From: Thiogranum sp.
GTDB lineage: Bacteria > Pseudomonadota > Gammaproteobacteria > DSM-19610
DNA length: 46,546 bases
Reading direction: 5' to 3'
Assembly: GCA_024636585.1 (NCBI GenBank)
Contig: JAGXGS010000045.1
Span: 1-46,546, forward strand
The position numbers were made by a program, and so were the translations under genes. Positions 8,089 to 16,106 of the stretch are shown here, in pieces; positions within the stretch are counted from its first letter, which is position 1, and the number at the start of each line of letters is the position of its first letter. The notes under the pieces were generated by a model that saw only the letters and a program-made list of their open reading frames with translations, searched no databases and was not told the DNA's origin.

Positions 8089-8641
8089 CCTGCGATATAC
8101 GACCGGCGCCAGGCTCAGGGGAGCCTGGCTTGCTGTCGCGCTGATTTTTGGTGCGCCGGCAGTAGCGGTGGAGACCTATCAGGAACCGGAGAGTTTTATT
8201 GACGAAACATTTTCCGGAGAATCACCTGAACCCGAGGTGGTCTGGCTGACCGGCGAACGCAAGTCCGCCGTCAAGGCGCTGCTGGGGCATGACTATGCCA
8301 GTCTGAGAATACGCTACTGGCGAGACAATACGCGCAGCGCCTGGATCCTGGAGGAGATCGGCAAGGAACAGCCGATCACCGCCGGTATCGTCATCGACGA
8401 TCAACAGATCGAACGCATCAAGGTGCTGGTATTCCGCGAAAGCCGCGGCTGGGAAATTCGCCATCCATTTTTCACCGATCAGTTCAGGGATGTACGTCTG
8501 GACAACGACCGCAAACTGGACCGGCATATAGACAGCATATCAGGCGCTACACTTTCAGTACGCGCCATACAGAAGCTGGCGCGACTGGCCCTGTACCTGG
8601 ACGCCGAGACAGGAGTTGATCGTGTCCAGAAGTCACCATAG
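8030..8641 (+). CDS. exported FMN-binding domain protein, probably covalently flavinylated
   Basis: Extracytoplasmic flavoprotein with an FMN_bind (NqrC/RnfG-like) domain. The motif DSISGAT (Thr codon 8549-8551) fits the DxxS/TGAT sequence modified by ApbE, so FMN is probably attached to that Thr through phosphate. The N-terminus has a hydrophobic export segment (GAWLAVALIFGAPAVAV) preceded by a basic stretch; I see no lipobox. Start is uncertain: 8030 (AGGTG upstream), 8042, 8045 and 8054 are all ATG; all overlap the porin gene by 35-59 bases. It overlaps the PepSY gene downstream, implying tight coupling. Likely passes electrons between the PepSY membrane protein and a periplasmic acceptor; no apbE lies in the window. 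Confidence 0.8.
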   Translation: MKVAMMKKMVSILASAISSSLRYTTGARLRGAWLAVALIFGAPAVAVETYQEPESFIDETFSGESPEPEVVWLTGERKSAVKALLGHDYASLRIRYWRDNTRSAWILEEIGKEQPITAGIVIDDQQIERIKVLVFRESRGWEIRHPFFTDQFRDVRLDNDRKLDRHIDSISGATLSVRAIQKLARLALYLDAETGVDRVQKSP

Positions 8642-9383
8642 ACACAAGCGGCTCAAACTTCGTTCGTTCTATGTCTGGCACCGCTACATGGGGCTCAGCG
8701 CCGCCCTGTTCGTTTTGATTATCTCGGTTACCGGACTGCTGCTCAACCATACTGAAACGTTTCAACTCGACAGCCGATTCGTACACTCGGATGCACTTCT
8801 CGACTGGTACGGAATCAAGGCACCCGATCAACTGCGTGCCTTCAGCACCGGCGAGGACACGGTTGCACTGCTGGGCGAACAGCTGTATCGAAATCAGCAA
8901 TTAATCGCCGGCGACTACAATGAACTGTCTGGCGCCGCGCGGCTACCGGAGGTGCTGGTGATTGCCGTCGACGGCGACTTACTGCTGTTCACTGCAGAGG
9001 GGGAATTGATCGAGCGGCTGAAGCCGGACGGTGGACTGCCGGCGGCAATCGAGCGACTGGCTCTCGGGGGTGGTGGCCAGCTGATAGCGCGCACCGGCGA
9101 GGGAGTTTATCAATCCGACAGCAGCCTGATGGAATGGACGCCAGCGGATGCTGATGCCATGCAGATAGACTGGATAACAGCGGCTACACCTGAACCTGCG
9201 CTGCTGGAAAACCTGCAAGCGCACTACCGCAGCCAGGTGTTACCGCTGGAAAGATTTACACTGGATCTGCACAGCGGTCGTCTGTTCGGGAAATTCGGCG
9301 TCTGGTTGTTTGATATCGCGGCTATTCTGCTGATACTGCTGGCACTATCCGGGTCGATCATCTGGTTGCAACGCAAACGCTGA
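8622..9383 (+). CDS. PepSY-associated transmembrane protein
   Basis: Membrane protein of 253 residues. GTG at 8622 is chosen because AGGAG ends 6 bases upstream; TTG at 8616 is too close. A first helix (about 20-42) carries WHRYMG and LLLNH, a large periplasmic domain follows (about 45-215), and a last helix (about 226-248) is followed by WLQRKR. The His residues in WHRYMG, LLLNH and LDLHSG are placed like those proposed to bind heme or contact flavin in PepSY_TM reductases related to siderophore-reducing FoxB/PiuB types. This is a compact version with two helices. It overlaps the FMN-binding gene by 20 bases and probably supplies it with electrons across the membrane. Confidence 0.82.
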   Translation: MSRSHHRHKRLKLRSFYVWHRYMGLSAALFVLIISVTGLLLNHTETFQLDSRFVHSDALLDWYGIKAPDQLRAFSTGEDTVALLGEQLYRNQQLIAGDYNELSGAARLPEVLVIAVDGDLLLFTAEGELIERLKPDGGLPAAIERLALGGGGQLIARTGEGVYQSDSSLMEWTPADADAMQIDWITAATPEPALLENLQAHYRSQVLPLERFTLDLHSGRLFGKFGVWLFDIAAILLILLALSGSIIWLQRKR

Positions 9384-9391
9384 TTGCAGTC

Positions 9392-11656
9392 TCAGCGTCC
9401 GGCGCGCACCAGCCCGCCGAGACCGGCGCGCTCCAGATGATCGTGCATCAGCGCACGCACCGCAGCCGGTTCTTCGAGTGTCTGCACTTCCTCGAGCAGT
9501 TCCTGCAACTGCGCCTGACTGAAAGTGCGTACCGCCCATTTCACCCGCAGCAGACTGGCTGCATTCATACTCAGCGAATCGACACCCATTCCGATCAGCA
9601 GCAATGCAGCAGCCGGATCACCAGCCATTTCGCCGCACACGCTGACCGGCCTGTCCGCAGCATGAGCCTCCTGGATCACCTTATGAATGGCGCGCAACAC
9701 GGATGGATGCAGCGCATCGTAAAGATCTGCAACCTGGCTGTTGTTGCGATCCACTGCAAGCAGGTACTGGGTAAGGTCGTTGGAGCCGACGGAGAAGAAA
9801 TCCACCCGTCGCGCCATCGCCTGAACCTGAAATACCGCCGAAGGAATCTCGATCATGACTCCGATCTGCGGATAGTCGACAGCCTCGCCTTCCTCGAGCA
9901 CTTCGTCATAGGCGCGCCTGATCAAGCCAAGCGCTGCGTCGATTTCTCCGACGCTACTGATCATGGGTAGCAACAAGCGGAGATTATTCAGGCCGGCCGC
10001 AGCCCGAAACACTGCGCGCAGCTGGGTCAGAAAAATCTCCGGGTGATCCAGCGAAATGCGAATTCCACGCCAGCCGAGAAACGGGTTTTCTTCCACAACC
10101 GGAAAATACGACAGCATCTTGTCGCCGCCGATATCGAGCGTACGCACCGTTACCGGCGCCGGTGCAAAGGCTTCCAGCACCTGTCGATAGGTGCGGCGCT
10201 GTTCTTCCTCACCCGGGAAACGATCACGTATCAGGAACGGCACTTCAGTGCGGTACAGGCCGACGCCTTCCGCACCACTGCGTAGCGACGGCGTAATATC
10301 CGTCAGCAGACCGGTATTGGCATACAGCGGCACATGCACGCCGTCGAGCGTCTGCGACGGCAGCTCGATCAGGTCGAGCAATTCGTGGGTGAGCTCCTCC
10401 TCTTCGCGTTGCAGGCGAGCGAACTCTTTGCGTATGTCCGCAGACGGCCGCACAAACAGGCGTGACTGGTATCCATCGACCACCAGCTCCTGGCCATCCA
10501 GACGACTTACCGGCAGGTCGTCGACGCCCATCACCGCCGGCACTCCGAGGGCGCGCGCAATGATGGCGACATGCGAGGCGCTGGAACCGCGCGCCGACAC
10601 CACCCCAACCAACTGCGTCACCGGCACTTCGGCAAGCTGACTGGCGCTGACTTCCTCGCCCACCAGGATCGTATCTTTGGGGTATTCACGCGCGCCCGGC
10701 TGAAAACTGTGCAGGCGCTCCAGAATGCGTCGACCCAGATCGCGGATGTCACCGGCGCGTTCGCGCAGGTAGGCATCTTCCATATCCTCAAAAGCCGCTA
10801 CATGCTCGCGCAGGGTGTCGCGCAATGCGCCCGGTGCCCAGTTGCCGGCGCGAATTTTCTCGATCGTGCCATCCACCAGGTTTTCGCTGCGCAACATCAG
10901 GATCAGCGCATCGAACAGCGCAATATCCTCTGCCGCCAGCGAATCGACCATGCGCGCCGACATCATGCGCATGTCACGCTCGACACCTGCAACAGCCGTG
11001 TGAAACTCACTGATTTCGCTATCGACGTCCGCGACTGCCCGATCCGGAATGGCATCCAGATTCGCCAGCGGATACACCACATAAGCGTGACCCACGGTGG
11101 CGCCAGGCGTGCCGGATCGCCCCTTCAGGGCATAGCTGGACTGACCGGTATCCTGCAGCAGACGGGTAATTTCACCGCTGGCGCTGGCATGGGAGATCGC
11201 GCCCGCCAGCTGTGCTGCCAGCGTAAACAGGAAGGTTTCCTCCTGTTCGGCAAACCGGCGTTGGTCACGATGACGCACCACCAGTACGCCCAGCACCTTG
11301 CGATGCTGAATGATCGGCACGCCGAGAAATCCGTGGAAGGGTTCTTCACCGGTCTTGCGGCTCAGCACATAGGCCGGATGATCCGCGGCATTTTCCAGAT
11401 TGAGCGGCTCTTCGCGGCGCGCGACTTCGCCCACCAGCCCCTGCCCGAAGTCCAGCCGCACGGCGCCGATGGCGGTTGCCCTGTAGCCATCGGTGGCCAT
11501 CAAAACATATTGCTGATTTTCCTCATCGACCAGGTAGGCGGAACAGACATCGACCGCCATGGCCTGCTTGACCCGGGTGACGATAATCGACAACGCGCGC
11601 GGTAAATCCGGCGCACGGTTCACTTCCTGGATGGTTCTACGCAGAGTATCCAGCAA
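9392..11656 (-). CDS. ptsP: phosphoenolpyruvate-protein phosphotransferase PtsP (EI-Ntr)
   Basis: First enzyme of the nitrogen PTS, phosphorylated by PEP and passing phosphate to NPr. Domains in order: GAF (about 1-160), EI N-terminal helices, swivel domain with the phosphorylated His362 in GSSASHVAII, and the PEP-binding TIM barrel (DIGGDKML, VGSNDLTQY, CGEMAGD). The 754-residue length is usual. The start is TTG at 11656, giving the family N-terminus MLDTLRRTIQEVN. It follows rppH by 53 bases, the same order as in Pseudomonas. NPr and EIIA-Ntr are not in this window. Confidence 0.97.
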   Translation of the reverse strand: MLDTLRRTIQEVNRAPDLPRALSIIVTRVKQAMAVDVCSAYLVDEENQQYVLMATDGYRATAIGAVRLDFGQGLVGEVARREEPLNLENAADHPAYVLSRKTGEEPFHGFLGVPIIQHRKVLGVLVVRHRDQRRFAEQEETFLFTLAAQLAGAISHASASGEITRLLQDTGQSSYALKGRSGTPGATVGHAYVVYPLANLDAIPDRAVADVDSEISEFHTAVAGVERDMRMMSARMVDSLAAEDIALFDALILMLRSENLVDGTIEKIRAGNWAPGALRDTLREHVAAFEDMEDAYLRERAGDIRDLGRRILERLHSFQPGAREYPKDTILVGEEVSASQLAEVPVTQLVGVVSARGSSASHVAIIARALGVPAVMGVDDLPVSRLDGQELVVDGYQSRLFVRPSADIRKEFARLQREEEELTHELLDLIELPSQTLDGVHVPLYANTGLLTDITPSLRSGAEGVGLYRTEVPFLIRDRFPGEEEQRRTYRQVLEAFAPAPVTVRTLDIGGDKMLSYFPVVEENPFLGWRGIRISLDHPEIFLTQLRAVFRAAAGLNNLRLLLPMISSVGEIDAALGLIRRAYDEVLEEGEAVDYPQIGVMIEIPSAVFQVQAMARRVDFFSVGSNDLTQYLLAVDRNNSQVADLYDALHPSVLRAIHKVIQEAHAADRPVSVCGEMAGDPAAALLLIGMGVDSLSMNAASLLRVKWAVRTFSQAQLQELLEEVQTLEEPAAVRALMHDHLERAGLGGLVRAGR

Positions 11657-11709
11657 ACTGTAGCTTCCGATTCAGCGAGACCCCCGGGTCCCGATAGTTG
11701 GGGATTTTT

Positions 11710-12213
11710 TTAGCGCACCGCCGAACGCGGTCGCACGCCGTCTGGAAAAACCAGCGGCGCCAGCTCATTCAATGCTTTCTTGTACACGGTCCGCTTGAAA
11801 GACACCACTTCCTGCAACGGCTGCCAGTAATCCACCCACCGCCAATTGTCGAATTCCGGTGTCGCACTGAGATCAAGGCGTACAAAACGCTCTTCGCTCA
11901 CCAGCCGCAGCATGAACCACACCTGTTTCTGGCCGATGCAAACCGGTTTCTGGTGGCGCCGCACATACCGTTCCGGCAGGCGATAACGCAACCAGCCGCG
12001 GGTCGCGCCAAGCACATCCACATGATCCGGCTGCAGGCCGATTTCTTCATTCAACTCGCGGTACATAGCCTGTTCAGGCGTTTCTTTTTCGCGAATGCCG
12101 CCCTGCGGGAACTGCCAGGCATCCTGATGAATCCGACGCGCCCACAACAGTTGCCCGCCCGGGTTCGTCAGGATAATCCCCACATTAAATCTATAGCCAT
12201 CCGAATCAATCAC
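11710..12213 (-). CDS. rppH: RNA pyrophosphohydrolase RppH
   Basis: Nudix hydrolase that removes pyrophosphate from 5'-triphosphate RNA and starts mRNA decay. The GTG start gives [14 protein letters not shown], matching the family (usually MIDxDGYRPNVGI). The Nudix box is complete ([22 protein letters not shown], within about residues 38-60, split here only for brevity: G-x5-E-x7-RELNEE-x-G). It is 167 residues long. It heads the rppH-ptsP unit and diverges from the HAD phosphatase gene. Confidence 0.96.
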   Translation of the reverse strand: MIDSDGYRFNVGIILTNPGGQLLWARRIHQDAWQFPQGGIREKETPEQAMYRELNEEIGLQPDHVDVLGATRGWLRYRLPERYVRRHQKPVCIGQKQVWFMLRLVSEERFVRLDLSATPEFDNWRWVDYWQPLQEVVSFKRTVYKKALNELAPLVFPDGVRPRSAVR

Positions 12214-12249
12214 TTGTGGGCCTAATCGTGGTCCGGTACATTCTGAGTC

Positions 12250-12255
12250 ATTTTA
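12250..12255 (-). promoter_or_regulatory. putative -10 element of rppH
   Basis: On the minus strand TAAAAT, 5 of 6 bases of the -10 consensus, lies 36 bases before the rppH GTG. The -35 (TTGCGC, 16-base spacer) is weak and abuts the inverted repeat at 12276-12295, which could therefore be an operator. Confidence 0.4.
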
Positions 12256-12275
12256 CACAGGGCGCCCCGCGGCGC

Positions 12276-12295
12276 AAATCAGCAAACGCTGATTT
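12276..12295. repeat. perfect hairpin/inverted repeat between rppH and the HAD gene
   Basis: AAATCAGC, loop AAAC, GCTGATTT: an 8-bp perfect stem followed on the plus strand by ACC and six T (12299-12304). A second dyad, GATCAG at 12305-12310 and CTGATC at 12320-12325, lies just after. As a plus-strand terminator it would end a transcript with no known gene upstream; as an operator it is well placed for both divergent genes. Function unresolved. Confidence 0.5.
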
Positions 12296-12381
12296 ACCTT
12301 TTTTGATCAGGTGTCTATGCTGATCGCCCCGCGACGCAGCGCGCACTCCCTATTATTATTAACCGGTAGCAATTCAAAATC

Positions 12382-13035
12382 ATGGCCTTAGCGCTTTTCG
12401 ACCTCGACAACACCTTGCTCAATGGCGACAGCGATTATCTGTGGGGCTGCTTTCTGGTGGAACACGGCATCGTCGACGGGGAATATTATGAAGCCGAGAA
12501 TCGCCGTTTTTATGATCAGTACCTTGAAGGAACGCTGGATATCCATGCTTTTCTGGATTTCCAGCTCCGGCCACTGGCCGAGCATTCGCGCGATCAGCTG
12601 GAGCACTGGCGCAGCGAGTTTCTGGCTACCAAAATCGAACCTATCCTGCTTCCCAGAGCCACTGATCTGCTCAACCGGCATCGCGCCGACGGTGACGAAT
12701 TGCTGATCATTACCGCAACCAACCGCTTCATCACCGAACCGATTGCCGAACGTTACGGGGTCTCTCACCTGCTCGCGACTGAGCCGGAAATCCTTGCCGG
12801 AAGGTACACAGGGCGGGTCACCGGCACCCCCTGTTTTCAGGCCGGCAAAGTCGAGCGTCTGCAGCACTGGCTCGAGGCCAACGGCGGAACGCTCGCGGGC
12901 AGCTGGTTTTACAGCGATTCGCACAACGATCTTCCGCTGTTGCAGCAAGTCAGCAACCCGATAGCCGTCGATCCTGATGACAAGCTGCGGCTACACGCGC
13001 AACAGCAGGGCTGGCCCGTGATCAGCCTGCGTTAG
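12382..13035 (+). CDS. HAD-IB phosphatase, candidate histidinol-phosphatase
   Basis: Cytoplasmic haloacid-dehalogenase phosphatase of 217 residues. Motif I is FDLDNTLL (nucleophile Asp at about residue 7), motif II ITATN, and motif III the Lys of AGKVERL with YSDSHNDLPLL (SDSxND). The gene lies divergently beside rppH-ptsP exactly as in Pseudomonas aeruginosa, where the HAD protein PA0335 next to rppH (PA0336) and ptsP (PA0337) was shown to be the histidinol-phosphate phosphatase. That makes this the likely HisN-type enzyme here, though SerB- or CicA-like functions remain possible. No good ribosome site precedes the ATG; a TATTAT (12351-12356) could be the -10 of a short-leader transcript. 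Confidence 0.75.
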   Translation: MALALFDLDNTLLNGDSDYLWGCFLVEHGIVDGEYYEAENRRFYDQYLEGTLDIHAFLDFQLRPLAEHSRDQLEHWRSEFLATKIEPILLPRATDLLNRHRADGDELLIITATNRFITEPIAERYGVSHLLATEPEILAGRYTGRVTGTPCFQAGKVERLQHWLEANGGTLAGSWFYSDSHNDLPLLQQVSNPIAVDPDDKLRLHAQQQGWPVISLR

Positions 13036-13039
13036 CCTC

Positions 13040-14014
13040 TTGTACCGTCTACCTGCCCTTCCCCTGCTTCTGGCACTTGCCGCGGCATCCCTGCTGGGCG
13101 GCTGGTTCAGCCTCAACACAGGTTCGGCGCCAGTGGATGTCTGGGAAGCCATGCGGACTCCCGACAGCACGGCGGCTCGCATTCTCTGGGAACTGCGCTT
13201 GCCCCGCACGGCTGCTGCGTTCGTCACTGGCGCTTTGCTCGGCATAGCCGGCGCGCTCATGCAGGTGCTGCTGCGCAATCCGCTGGCGGACCCTTACGTG
13301 CTGGGCGTGTCCGGCGGCGCATCCTTTGGCGCCTTGCTCGCACTGCTGGCCGGCGCAGGAACTGTAGCGCTGCAAGGTTCGGCATTCGCGGGGGCCCTGA
13401 TATCCACACTGCTGGTATTCTCGCTCGCACATGGGCGCGGCAGCTGGGACACCACCCGCCTGTTACTGACGGGCGTAGTGCTGGCCGCGGGCTGGGGCGC
13501 CATGATCAGCCTGCTGCTCGCACTCAGTCCGGCTCAGCAGATGCAGGGCATGCTGTTCTGGCTGATGGGTGATCTCAGTTATGCGCAACTTCCGGTGGCA
13601 GGAACCGCCGGACTGCTGGTAGTCGCAGTCATCGCGATTTTTCTGTCGCCTTCGCTCAATGTGATGGCCGGAGGAGAACTGTACGCTGCGGCCCGCGGTG
13701 TGGCCGTGAACAAGGTCCGTACGCTGATCTATCTGCTGGGTGCGCTGGCTACCGCACTGGCAGTCACCCAGGCCGGCAACATCGGCTTTGTGGGCCTGGT
13801 AGCTCCGCACCTGTTGCGCCTTGCCGGGGCCCGCGACCATCGCGTGTTGATCCCGGCCGTGATACTGCTGGGCGGAACTTTGCTGCTGTGCGCCGACGCA
13901 CTGTCGCGCACCCTGATTGCACCGCGCCAGCTACCGGTCGGCGTGTTGACGGCCCTGATCGGGGTTCCGATGTTCCTGTTCCTGCTCTACCGGTCGCGCC
14001 GACTCGATGACTGA
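13040..14014 (+). CDS. btuC: FecCD-family ABC permease, vitamin B12 type (BtuC-like)
   Basis: Inner-membrane permease of 324 residues, the length of BtuC, with about ten hydrophobic helices. The motifs LRLPRTAAAFVTGALLGIAGA, NPLADPYVLGVSGGA and GFVGLVAPHLLRL are typical of the FecCD/BtuC family and form the contact region for the ATPase. The start is TTG at 13040, five bases after the HAD stop. The stop overlaps the start of the ATPase gene. Assignment to B12 rather than siderophore comes from the nearby btuF and cobalamin adenosyltransferase genes. Confidence 0.85.
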   Translation: MYRLPALPLLLALAAASLLGGWFSLNTGSAPVDVWEAMRTPDSTAARILWELRLPRTAAAFVTGALLGIAGALMQVLLRNPLADPYVLGVSGGASFGALLALLAGAGTVALQGSAFAGALISTLLVFSLAHGRGSWDTTRLLLTGVVLAAGWGAMISLLLALSPAQQMQGMLFWLMGDLSYAQLPVAGTAGLLVVAVIAIFLSPSLNVMAGGELYAAARGVAVNKVRTLIYLLGALATALAVTQAGNIGFVGLVAPHLLRLAGARDHRVLIPAVILLGGTLLLCADALSRTLIAPRQLPVGVLTALIGVPMFLFLLYRSRRLDD

Positions 14015-14792
14015 TCAGACGCTGGCACCGCTGCTGCGCTGCGTCGACACGACGGTGACTATTGCCGGGATGCCGGTGACGCGTCAGCTGAATCTGACCA
14101 TCGAGGCAGGCCAATGCTGGTGCATTCTGGGGAAAAACGGCGCTGGCAAGACTACGCTGCTACACACGCTCGCCGGTTTGCGCGCAGCAGAGACCGGCCG
14201 TATCGAATGCCTGAATATCGATCTGCACACATACCGTCGCAGACAGCTTGCGCAACGCCTGGGCGTGCTGCTGCAGGATCAGGAAAGTCCATTTCCCGTC
14301 AGCGTGCTGGAAACGGTCCTGCAGGGGCGGCATCCGCACCTGCATGCCTGGCAATGGGAAACCGCCGCGGATGTTGCAATTGCCCGCCAGGCCCTGTCGA
14401 TGGTGGGGCTTGAATCGCTCGATCAACGGAACATCCAGACGCTTTCGGGAGGCGAGCGCCAGCGCGCGGCGATTGCCGCATTGCTCGCGCAGGACACACA
14501 ACTGCTGCTGCTCGATGAACCGACCAGCCATCTCGATCTGCATCACCGCATCCAGATACTCGACGGCCTGGTCCAGCACTGCCGCGATTCCGGCAAGGCG
14601 CTGGTGCTGGTGCTGCATGACATCAATCTGGCTGCCCGCTTCGCTGACCGCGCGCTGCTGCTGCTGGGTGACGGTGTAACGATGCATGGTGAAGTGGATG
14701 ACGTCCTGCAGACCGAGATCCTGGAGCGGCTTTACGGTCACCCGCTGGTTGCAGTGGAGACGCGCGTCGGACGCGCCTGGTTGCCCGCCTGA
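14007..14792 (+). CDS. btuD: ABC transporter ATPase, vitamin B12 type (BtuD-like)
   Basis: Drives the permease encoded just upstream. The 261-residue protein has Walker A GKNGAGKTT (about residues 44-52), Q-loop LLQDQ, signature LSGGERQR, Walker B LLLLDEPTSHLD and switch His in VLHDINLA. Its ATG lies inside the last codons of btuC, an 8-base overlap. The product resembles both BtuD and FecE/HmuV proteins; B12 is inferred from context. Confidence 0.87.
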   Translation: MTDQTLAPLLRCVDTTVTIAGMPVTRQLNLTIEAGQCWCILGKNGAGKTTLLHTLAGLRAAETGRIECLNIDLHTYRRRQLAQRLGVLLQDQESPFPVSVLETVLQGRHPHLHAWQWETAADVAIARQALSMVGLESLDQRNIQTLSGGERQRAAIAALLAQDTQLLLLDEPTSHLDLHHRIQILDGLVQHCRDSGKALVLVLHDINLAARFADRALLLLGDGVTMHGEVDDVLQTEILERLYGHPLVAVETRVGRAWLPA

Positions 14793-14937
14793 ATCGCTTT
14801 CACGTCGGAATTCCTAACAAAAGAATTTTTGACGACCACAACAGAAATAACCCTTACCTGCTGTTTATTAACTATTTTTTTAGACCGATGCGGGCCGGAA
14901 TCGGCACCGTATATCGAAATACTTTACAGTAATTTAA

Positions 14938-14956
14938 CAGCGACAGCCTGTCGCTG
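14938..14956. repeat. perfect inverted repeat downstream of btuD
   Basis: CAGCGACA, GCC, TGTCGCTG: 8-bp perfect stem with a 3-base loop in the AT-rich gap (14793-15020) between btuD and the DUF5658 gene. No T-run follows in either direction, so a plain rho-independent terminator is unlikely. It may be an operator or an mRNA 3'-end-stabilising hairpin. Confidence 0.45.
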
Positions 14957-15020
14957 GTTGTAAGCCTTTGACTCATGTAAAGAATTCCAGTTCGGCACAT
15001 GAATTGCTCTACCGAAGCCC

Positions 15021-15512
15021 ATGAGCAAACAAAAAATGGCAGCAGCGGGCTCCGGCCAAAGTCACACAACTTCGGAACGGAGAAATCAGAATGACCGGCG
15101 AAGCCACAGCCTCAGAACCCTCACCTATTGCGGCATAAAGGGGCGCGGACGCCGTCGCATTGCGCGCCGCGACAAGCACGATTATTACCTCGACTGGTAT
15201 GAACCGCGCCTGGTGCTGACCGGCCTGGCGGTGCTGCTGATGAGCTGCCTGGATGCCATGTTCACCCTGACACTCCTGAGTCGTGGCGCTTATGAAGCGA
15301 ATTATCTGATGGCGATGCTGCTGGAAATCGATCAGGCGCTGTTTGTAACAGCCAAGATCGGCATTACCGCAGCCGGCGTCATGTTCCTGTTGATGCATTC
15401 GCATTTCAGGGTCCTGCGCATGTTCAACGGACGCAAGCTACTGCAATGGATGGTACCTGTGTATGGGCTGTTGATCAGCTATGAACTGGTGTTATTGAGG
15501 AGTGGACTATGA
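15021..15512 (+). CDS. DUF5658 family membrane protein
   Basis: Uncharacterised inner-membrane protein, 163 residues. A basic cytoplasmic N-terminus carries the family pattern (ERRNQNDRRS, then GRGRRRIARR), followed by three hydrophobic helices at about 64-88, 112-133 and 143-160; the conserved Asp in SCLDAMFTL and Glu-Asn in YEANYLM lie in the first loop region. No catalytic motif is visible. It lies between the btuCD pair and a convergent unknown gene and has no obvious functional link to B12. Confidence 0.75.
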   Translation: MSKQKMAAAGSGQSHTTSERRNQNDRRSHSLRTLTYCGIKGRGRRRIARRDKHDYYLDWYEPRLVLTGLAVLLMSCLDAMFTLTLLSRGAYEANYLMAMLLEIDQALFVTAKIGITAAGVMFLLMHSHFRVLRMFNGRKLLQWMVPVYGLLISYELVLLRSGL

Positions 15513-15521
15513 CGCGCAAAC

Positions 15522-15971
15522 TCAACTGGCAAACAATCGCTGCCACCAACGGCGCCGGTTCGCCGGCAGCGGCATTGGCGCTTGCAGATCGACTGGCTTC
15601 AATCTGGAAAGAATCCAACCGGGTAATGGCGGGTTATCACTATAGCCACAGGATACCCCAAGATTATTCGGGTCGAAAATCTTCACGAAACGGGGCATAG
15701 CCGGGTCGTCGACATAGACGATACCGCAGTAGTCTTCGTCGTGCTCCTTGCGTAACAGGATATCGATTTCCTCGATGAAACGGTGCATTGCTTCCCTGTC
15801 GACCGGTTCATCCGGTGGCGCGGAGCCGATCGCATAAAGGTACCATTCGCCATCGGCCTGTTCGCGCAACCGTTCCCATAGCTGGTCCAGCTGGTGCCAG
15901 CGCAACATGCCGAGAAACGTTCCTTTGAAGGCCGTGCGGAAATCAGGATCTTCTGTCTTTTCTGTCTCCAT
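15522..15971 (-). CDS. conserved hypothetical protein
   Basis: A soluble, acidic 149-residue protein that I do not recognise as a named family. It begins METEKTEDPDFRTAF and has conserved-looking tracts FLGMLRWHQLDQLW and FVKIFDPNNLG and a Trp/Arg-rich tail (RRRWWQRLF). A GAGGAG ribosome site lies 6 bases before the ATG, and the fold-like alternation of helices and strands supports a real protein. No signal peptide or membrane helix. It converges on the DUF5658 gene (9 bases between the stops) and diverges from tonB. Confidence 0.8.
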   Translation of the reverse strand: METEKTEDPDFRTAFKGTFLGMLRWHQLDQLWERLREQADGEWYLYAIGSAPPDEPVDREAMHRFIEEIDILLRKEHDEDYCGIVYVDDPAMPRFVKIFDPNNLGVSCGYSDNPPLPGWILSRLKPVDLQAPMPLPANRRRWWQRLFAS

Positions 15972-16038
15972 GCAGACTCCTCGCGCTTATCTGACTAAAA
16001 AAGTCTTTTTAAACTCAATCGCTTAGTGCATACCCGCC

Positions 16039-16068
16039 TTGACAGGATCGGCGCCGGCACCGTACAGT
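16039..16068 (+). promoter_or_regulatory. sigma70-type promoter of the tonB gene
   Basis: A perfect -35 TTGACA (16039-16044) and TACAGT (16063-16068) separated by 18 bases. The expected start point near 16075 lies about 30 bases before the tonB ATG at 16107 and after the alternative upstream start at 16026, which it argues against. Confidence 0.6.
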
Positions 16069-16106
16069 GCTGGCGCTTCATTCTACTCATTTGTCGGTTT
16101 CAGGAC

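Noticed and set aside
10571-11605. 344-codon plus-strand open frame
   Set aside because: It is antisense to ptsP, whose GAF and EI domains are unmistakable; the frame encodes a low-complexity His/Gln/Arg-rich product and is an artefact of GC-rich codon use.
11689-11707. TCCC-N7-GGGA followed by seven T on the plus strand
   Set aside because: The orientation is opposite to rppH and ptsP and the stem is only four pairs; no plus-strand transcript is expected there.
11698-12225. 175-codon plus-strand frame over rppH
   Set aside because: Antisense to a complete Nudix protein.
15981-16021. AT-rich stretch with possible A/T hairpin upstream of tonB
   Set aside because: The stem is short and made of A-T pairs; the clear TTGACA promoter downstream is a better explanation of the region.
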